A stretch of DNA of 64,000 bases, from contig NZ_JAVDYB010000001.1 of NCBI RefSeq assembly GCF_031458235.1, positions 1,571,001 to 1,635,000 of the forward strand, read 5' to 3'. Numbering within the stretch: position 1 is the stretch's first letter; every line of letters begins with the position of its first letter. The DNA is from Catenuloplanes atrovinosus. GTDB taxonomy: Bacteria; Actinomycetota; Actinomycetes; Mycobacteriales; Micromonosporaceae. Below are positions 60,153 to 64,000 of this stretch, piece after piece. The translations under genes and the position numbers were made by a program. The notes under the pieces were generated by a model that saw only the letters and a list, made by a program, of their open reading frames with translations, was not told the origin of the DNA and did not search any database.

Positions 60153-61635
60153 GCAGGCGACCGAGGAGCGGCCGGCGGCGGCCCCCCGGATGATGCGCAG
60201 CGGGGCGGCCAGCCTCGCCGCGCTCGTCGCGCTGGGGCTCACCCGGCTCGTCCACGGCGCGCTGGTCGCGCGGGCCACCGAGCCGGAGACGTACGGCCTG
60301 GTCGGCTCGCTGGTCGCGGTCAGCACGATCGCCAGCCTGCTGCTGCCGGCCGGCCTGGCCAGCGCCGCGTCCCGGTTCATCCCGTTCCAGCAGGGCCGGG
60401 GCGACCAGGGCGCGGTCGGCGCGGTCGACCGGATGCTCTCCCGCCTGGGCCTGGCCGGCGCGGCCGTCCTCGGCGCCGGCGCGGGCGCGGTCGCCGCGTT
60501 CGTCTACGACCTCGGTGCGCTGGACGTGCTGCAGGTCGTGCTGCTCTGCGTGACGTTCTGCGCGTACACCGTGCAGAAGGCCACGCTCTACGCGTTCGGC
60601 GAGGTCGCGCACTACGCGAAGCTGGAGCTGGCTTCCTCGGTGCTGGCCGTCGGCAGCACCGTGGCGGTGGTCCTGGCCGGCGTGCCGCTCTACCTGCTCC
60701 CGCTCGCGCTCGGCTACGGCCTCTTCGGCCTGGCCGGCTGGGCCCGGCTGCGCAGAACCAGATCCGAGATCCGCCGGGGGTACGGCCGGGGCGCCGTCCC
60801 GGACCGCCGGGAGATCTGGATCTACATCGCGCTCGCCTGCGTCGGCACGGTCTGCGCGAGCGGCTTCCTCCAGGGCACGCAACTGCTGGCCGGCGCGTTC
60901 GCCTCGCGCGAGGCGGTGGCCTACTTCGCCGCCTCGGTCACACTGGTCGCGCCGTTCTACTTCCTGCCCCGCGCGCTCGGCATGGTGCTGTTCCCGGCGA
61001 TGGCCAGGGCGCACGGCGCCGGCGACGCGGAGGCGGTGCGCGCCCAGGCGGACATCTCCACCCGCGCGCTGCTGGCCGCGCTCGCACCGCTCTTCGTGGG
61101 CGCGATCCTGCTCGCGCCGGAGGTGCTCACGATCTACGGCTCGGGGGTGTACGCGGACGGCGCGCCGATCCTGCGCCTGATGCTGGCCGGTACGTACCTC
61201 GCGGTCGTCCCGGTCGCCGCGGTCAACTCGCTGTCCAGCGGCGAGCACGTCCGGGTGCCGACGCTGGCGGCGGTGGCCGGCGCCAGCACCGGACTGGTCG
61301 CGGTAGCGCTGTTGTCCGGCCCGTTCGGCGCCACCGGCGTCGCCGGCGGGTACGTGCTGGGCACCGCGATCACGGCCGGCATCCCGCTGGTCACCGCCTG
61401 GCGGTTGCTCCGGATGTCCTGGTTCGGCCCGGTCCTTCGTGCACTCAGCGTAGTCGGGTCGGCACTTGTTCTCGCGGCCGTCCTGGACCACCTCGACGTG
61501 GGTGCCGTCCTGGACGTCACGGCCGCTCTGCTAGGCGCTGCAATAGGTGCGTCGGTGCTGGCGGGAGACCTCCGCAAGCTCTGGCGCGACGGTCGCGGCA
61601 GGCCCGCCACCCCGGGTAGCGGTGACGCAGCGTGA
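60145..61635 (+). CDS. Polysaccharide flippase, MOP superfamily (Wzx/MurJ-like)
   Basis: A 496-residue polytopic membrane protein with about twelve to fourteen helices. The early GAASLAALVALGLTRLVHGALVARATEPETYGLVG matches the Wzx-type polysaccharide transporter family, which flips lipid-linked repeat units. The GTG at 60145 overlaps the glycosyltransferase stop, so they are in one operon. A short cytoplasmic tail ends in Gly/Ser-rich residues. It likely works with the O-antigen-ligase-like protein encoded downstream. Confidence 0.9.
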   Translation: MVEQATEERPAAAPRMMRSGAASLAALVALGLTRLVHGALVARATEPETYGLVGSLVAVSTIASLLLPAGLASAASRFIPFQQGRGDQGAVGAVDRMLSRLGLAGAAVLGAGAGAVAAFVYDLGALDVLQVVLLCVTFCAYTVQKATLYAFGEVAHYAKLELASSVLAVGSTVAVVLAGVPLYLLPLALGYGLFGLAGWARLRRTRSEIRRGYGRGAVPDRREIWIYIALACVGTVCASGFLQGTQLLAGAFASREAVAYFAASVTLVAPFYFLPRALGMVLFPAMARAHGAGDAEAVRAQADISTRALLAALAPLFVGAILLAPEVLTIYGSGVYADGAPILRLMLAGTYLAVVPVAAVNSLSSGEHVRVPTLAAVAGASTGLVAVALLSGPFGATGVAGGYVLGTAITAGIPLVTAWRLLRMSWFGPVLRALSVVGSALVLAAVLDHLDVGAVLDVTAALLGAAIGASVLAGDLRKLWRDGRGRPATPGSGDAA

Positions 61636-61660
61636 AGGGTAGCCTTCTGGCGGACGTTGG

Positions 61661-61690
61661 TTGCATGTCAACTTCCGCTAACCGTAGATT
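61661..61690 (+). promoter_or_regulatory. Candidate promoter before the ligase-like gene
   Basis: TTGCAT (61661-61666), an 18-base spacer and TAGATT (61685-61690) in the 192-base gap after the flippase gene. A small hairpin GAAGG-GTAG-CCTTC lies just upstream at 61634-61647. Confidence 0.45.
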
Positions 61691-61827
61691 TGGCCGGAGA
61701 CCGTTCGATGGGCCGGTGCGGCCCGAGGTCGCCGCCACTGTCCTTGTCCGACGGCGTTCGGCCCCCGCGGGGCCGACTATGACCGCCACCGGCTCGGTGG
61801 CGGCGGGAAGAGTTCAGGTTGTCTTCG

Positions 61828-63384
61828 ATGGTCCTCGCGCGTGACGCCGAGCGGGATGACGCGGCGCCGACGGCGCGACGTCAGATCCCCCGCTGGTTGT
61901 CCGGAGTCCTGCTCGTCCTGCTGTCCTTCCTCCTCGTCGAGGTCGTGCTCGAGGCGTGGATCCAGGTGCTGTTCAGCAGCACCACGATCGACGCCCAGTA
62001 CCGGGTCGTGGAAGACCTGCCGACCTGGCCCAAGACCCTCAAGAACGCCATCTACCTCAGCCTCCTGGCGATCAGCGCGCTCGTGGTGCTCGTCGAGCGG
62101 CGCTGGCGGGAGTTCACCACCAAGGCCGACCTGGCGCTGCTCGTGCTGGGCGTGGTGCTGATCCTCGCGGGCCTGGTCAACGGCTCCGAGATCTCGCTGA
62201 TCGGCCAGGCCGGCTACGTCTACCTGCGCGGCGTGATCGTCTTCTACGCGTGGCGGGTCGCCTTCCCGTCGCAGACCGCGATCCGCTGGGCGCTGGTCCC
62301 GGTCGGCGTGCTGGTCGTGATCAACGCGATCGTCGCGATCTGGCAGACGCTGGCCGGCTACGCGGCCTTCCAGGCGGTCGGCTGGAACAACATGACCTGG
62401 GCCCGGATCAACCGGGCGCACGGGCTGATGGACCACCCGAACCACCTGGGTCACTTCATCACGCTCGCGCTGCTCGGCCTGCTCTGCTGGTTCCTCGTGA
62501 AGAAGCGGGTCGGCTGGCAGTGGTGGCTGCTGTTCGGCTTCGTCGCGCTGGCCGGCTCCGCCACCCAGTCCCGCGAGTCCGCGCTCGGCTTCGTCGGCGC
62601 CGCGATCGTGCTGGCGATCCTCCGCCGCGGCAAGTACGTGGTGATCGCGGTCGCCACCGCGATGGTGCTCGCGTTCGCGGTCGGCCAGGTCGCGATCTCC
62701 CCGGAGAACCGCGCCGAGCTGGCCCGCCGCCTCCAGGGCGTGTCCAGCGCGCTGGACCTGCCCAGCGGCGCGGAGCAGGAGGGCTTCTGCGTCGAGGGCA
62801 ACCGCGGCTGCGAGGAGGAGAACAGCATCCCGCAGCGCGAGGTGCGTGTGCTCTACGCGCAGCAGGGCGTCAAGCTGTTCTTCAAGCGCCCCATCCTCGG
62901 GTACGGCATCGGCCAGTTCGGCGGCATCGCGGCCTACACCGCGGACCCGGAGTGGTACAAGGACACCCGCTTCGGCCCGGAGGGCTTCGAGCTGTACGGC
63001 TCCAACGAGAAGCAGGTCGACTCGTTCTGGCTGCACCTGCTGGTGGAGACCGGTCTGCTCGGCGTCCTGGCGTACCTCACCTGGATCTTCTTCCTGGCCT
63101 GGCCGCTGCTGCGCAGTTCCTGGGCGGACCGCCGCGAGCGGTGGAAGGAGCACCGGGCCGGCCCGACCACGCTCTGGGGCATCGCGGCACTGGTCTTCGC
63201 GGGCCTGGTCGCCGCGCTCGCACCGTCCCTGGAGGACCCGGTCTTCCCGGCACTGCTCTTCTCCGTGCTGGGCATCTCCTGGGTGATGCTGTCCCGCGCC
63301 GGCGCCCGGACCCCGGCCGCCGTCACCGAGACCGCCGCACCCGCCGACGAGCCGACCGCTCGCCGTACCGACGAGGAAAGCTAG
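61828..63384 (+). CDS. O-antigen ligase-like membrane protein
   Basis: A 518-residue membrane protein with about ten helices. An outer loop near 255-400 includes a Cys pair (EGFCVEGNRGCEEEN) and the conserved NRAHGLMDHPNHLGHFI in an earlier loop. FKRPILGYGIGQFG is the Wzy_C/WaaL-type motif in the big periplasmic loop. It would polymerise or attach glycan units. The ATG at 61828 is chosen; a TTG at 61819 is in frame. It is followed after 9 bases by the Gfo/Idh gene. Confidence 0.85.
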   Translation: MVLARDAERDDAAPTARRQIPRWLSGVLLVLLSFLLVEVVLEAWIQVLFSSTTIDAQYRVVEDLPTWPKTLKNAIYLSLLAISALVVLVERRWREFTTKADLALLVLGVVLILAGLVNGSEISLIGQAGYVYLRGVIVFYAWRVAFPSQTAIRWALVPVGVLVVINAIVAIWQTLAGYAAFQAVGWNNMTWARINRAHGLMDHPNHLGHFITLALLGLLCWFLVKKRVGWQWWLLFGFVALAGSATQSRESALGFVGAAIVLAILRRGKYVVIAVATAMVLAFAVGQVAISPENRAELARRLQGVSSALDLPSGAEQEGFCVEGNRGCEEENSIPQREVRVLYAQQGVKLFFKRPILGYGIGQFGGIAAYTADPEWYKDTRFGPEGFELYGSNEKQVDSFWLHLLVETGLLGVLAYLTWIFFLAWPLLRSSWADRRERWKEHRAGPTTLWGIAALVFAGLVAALAPSLEDPVFPALLFSVLGISWVMLSRAGARTPAAVTETAAPADEPTARRTDEES

Positions 63385-63393
63385 GGGGCGACC

Positions 63394-64000
63394 ATGAGTG
63401 GAGTCGCGCTGATCGGGTTCGGTTACTGGGGACCGAACCTGGCACGTAACCTGCAGAACCACGCCGGCCAGCGCTGGCGTTACCTGGTGGAGCTGTCGCC
63501 CGAGCGCGCCGCGCGCGCCCGGGAGCTGTACCCGCAGGTGCAGGTGGTCAGCGACCTCGACGTGGTGCTGAACGACCCCGACGTGACCTCCGCGATCGTC
63601 GCCACGCCGGCCGCCACGCACACGCCGCTGACCCGGCGTCTGCTGGAGGCCGGCAAGCACGTGATGGTGGAGAAGCCGCTGGCGCTCAGCACCGAGGACG
63701 CCACCGCGCTGGCCACCCAGGCGGACGCGGCGAACCGCGTGCTGATGGTCGGCCACGTCTTCGAGTACGTGCCCGCGGTCCTCGAGATGAAGAAGATCAT
63801 CGAGGCCGGCGAGATCGGCGACCTGCTCTACCTGCACTCGCAGCGCCTCAACCTGGGCCGCATCCAGAGCGACGTGAACGCGTTCACCTCGATCGGCCCG
63901 CACGACGTGTCGATCGCGAACTTCCTGGTCGGCAAGGGTGCGGAGTGGGTGTCCGCGCGCGGGGCCCGCTACCTCAACGAGAACGTCGAGGACGTCGTCT
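63394..64000 (+). CDS. Gfo/Idh/MocA-family oxidoreductase (cut by window end)
   Basis: Partial gene, 202 codons visible. The N-terminal Rossmann motif ALIGFGYWGPNLARN binds NAD(P). MVEKPLAL is the family EKP motif, and GHVFEYVPAVLEMKKII with SIGPHDVSIANFLVG is the start of the catalytic domain. It oxidises a sugar, probably a UDP-sugar in surface glycan synthesis (WlbA-like). The ATG at 63394 follows AGGGGG after the upstream stop. The gene runs beyond the window. Confidence 0.92.
   Translation, partial: MSGVALIGFGYWGPNLARNLQNHAGQRWRYLVELSPERAARARELYPQVQVVSDLDVVLNDPDVTSAIVATPAATHTPLTRRLLEAGKHVMVEKPLALSTEDATALATQADAANRVLMVGHVFEYVPAVLEMKKIIEAGEIGDLLYLHSQRLNLGRIQSDVNAFTSIGPHDVSIANFLVGKGAEWVSARGARYLNENVEDVV

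Noticed and set aside
58752-63384. Complete capsule or exopolysaccharide biosynthesis cluster
   Set aside because: Only the first few genes are inside the window; the cluster cannot be classified without the sequence beyond 64000.

Overview
The window is a piece of a very GC-rich actinobacterial chromosome. A complete Pup-proteasome locus (arc, dop, pup, prcB, prcA, pafA, pafB, pafC), Tat genes, an F420-type oxidoreductase, many GTG starts and Micromonosporaceae-like protein sequences point to a filamentous actinomycete. Family Micromonosporaceae is an inference, not a proven identity. I see no rRNA, tRNA, CRISPR array, prophage or insertion sequence.

Layout. 0-7.1 kb (minus strand): HAD hydrolase, lipoprotein zinc peptidase, an ABC/FtsX-type exporter and a NarL-type two-component pair. 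7.3-28.9 kb: the conserved proteasome neighbourhood. It holds PilZ, RecB-like nuclease, site-2 protease, trmI, arc, dop, pup, an endonuclease VII-like gene, prcB, prcA, then an inserted rmlD/rmlA pair, pafA, a 58-residue membrane protein, a MarR/SnoaL-like divergent pair, a DUF3866 gene, a decayed cation-transporter remnant, pafB-pafC, tatA and tatC. This order matches the Rv2119-Rv2092c region of Mycobacterium tuberculosis, with insertions. 29.1-37.8 kb: a truncated GNAT, a HAD phosphatase, the helY helicase, TetR with DUF3159, an F420-type reductase, acylphosphatase, polysaccharide deacetylase and a nuclease bracketed by inverted repeats. 38.2-49.1 kb: a secreted Ala/Glu-rich protein divergent from two ABC ATPases, two very large FtsX-like permeases and a membrane-anchored Ser/Thr-kinase-like protein. 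49.1-50.3 kb: a gene-free, G/T-rich stretch with two minisatellites and one dispersed palindrome. 50.3-58.7 kb: a MEDS/ATPase regulator, phosphoketolase, a hemerythrin-esterase fusion, a padR-membrane protein-beta-lactamase-fold operon and a 5'-3' exonuclease. 58.9-64 kb: the start of a surface-glycan cluster (glycosyltransferase, flippase, O-antigen-ligase-like protein, Gfo/Idh oxidoreductase cut by the window end).

How genes work together. Arc unfolds and PrcAB degrades proteins tagged with Pup by PafA; Dop removes the tag. PafB/PafC are WYL-domain transcription regulators known in mycobacteria for the DNA-damage response, so nucleases in the same block (RecB-like, endonuclease VII-like) are suggestive. 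RmlA and RmlD make part of dTDP-rhamnose and may serve the glycan cluster.

Non-coding structure is the most unusual part. Two dispersed repeat families lie almost only between genes. Family A is a ~115-bp unit with a 22-27 bp palindrome, found between convergent genes. Family B is a ~75-bp unit whose inverted copies bracket a nuclease gene. About a dozen genes have a TANNNT hexamer 6 or 7 bases before the start codon, which is the signature of leaderless mRNAs and helps fix many starts.
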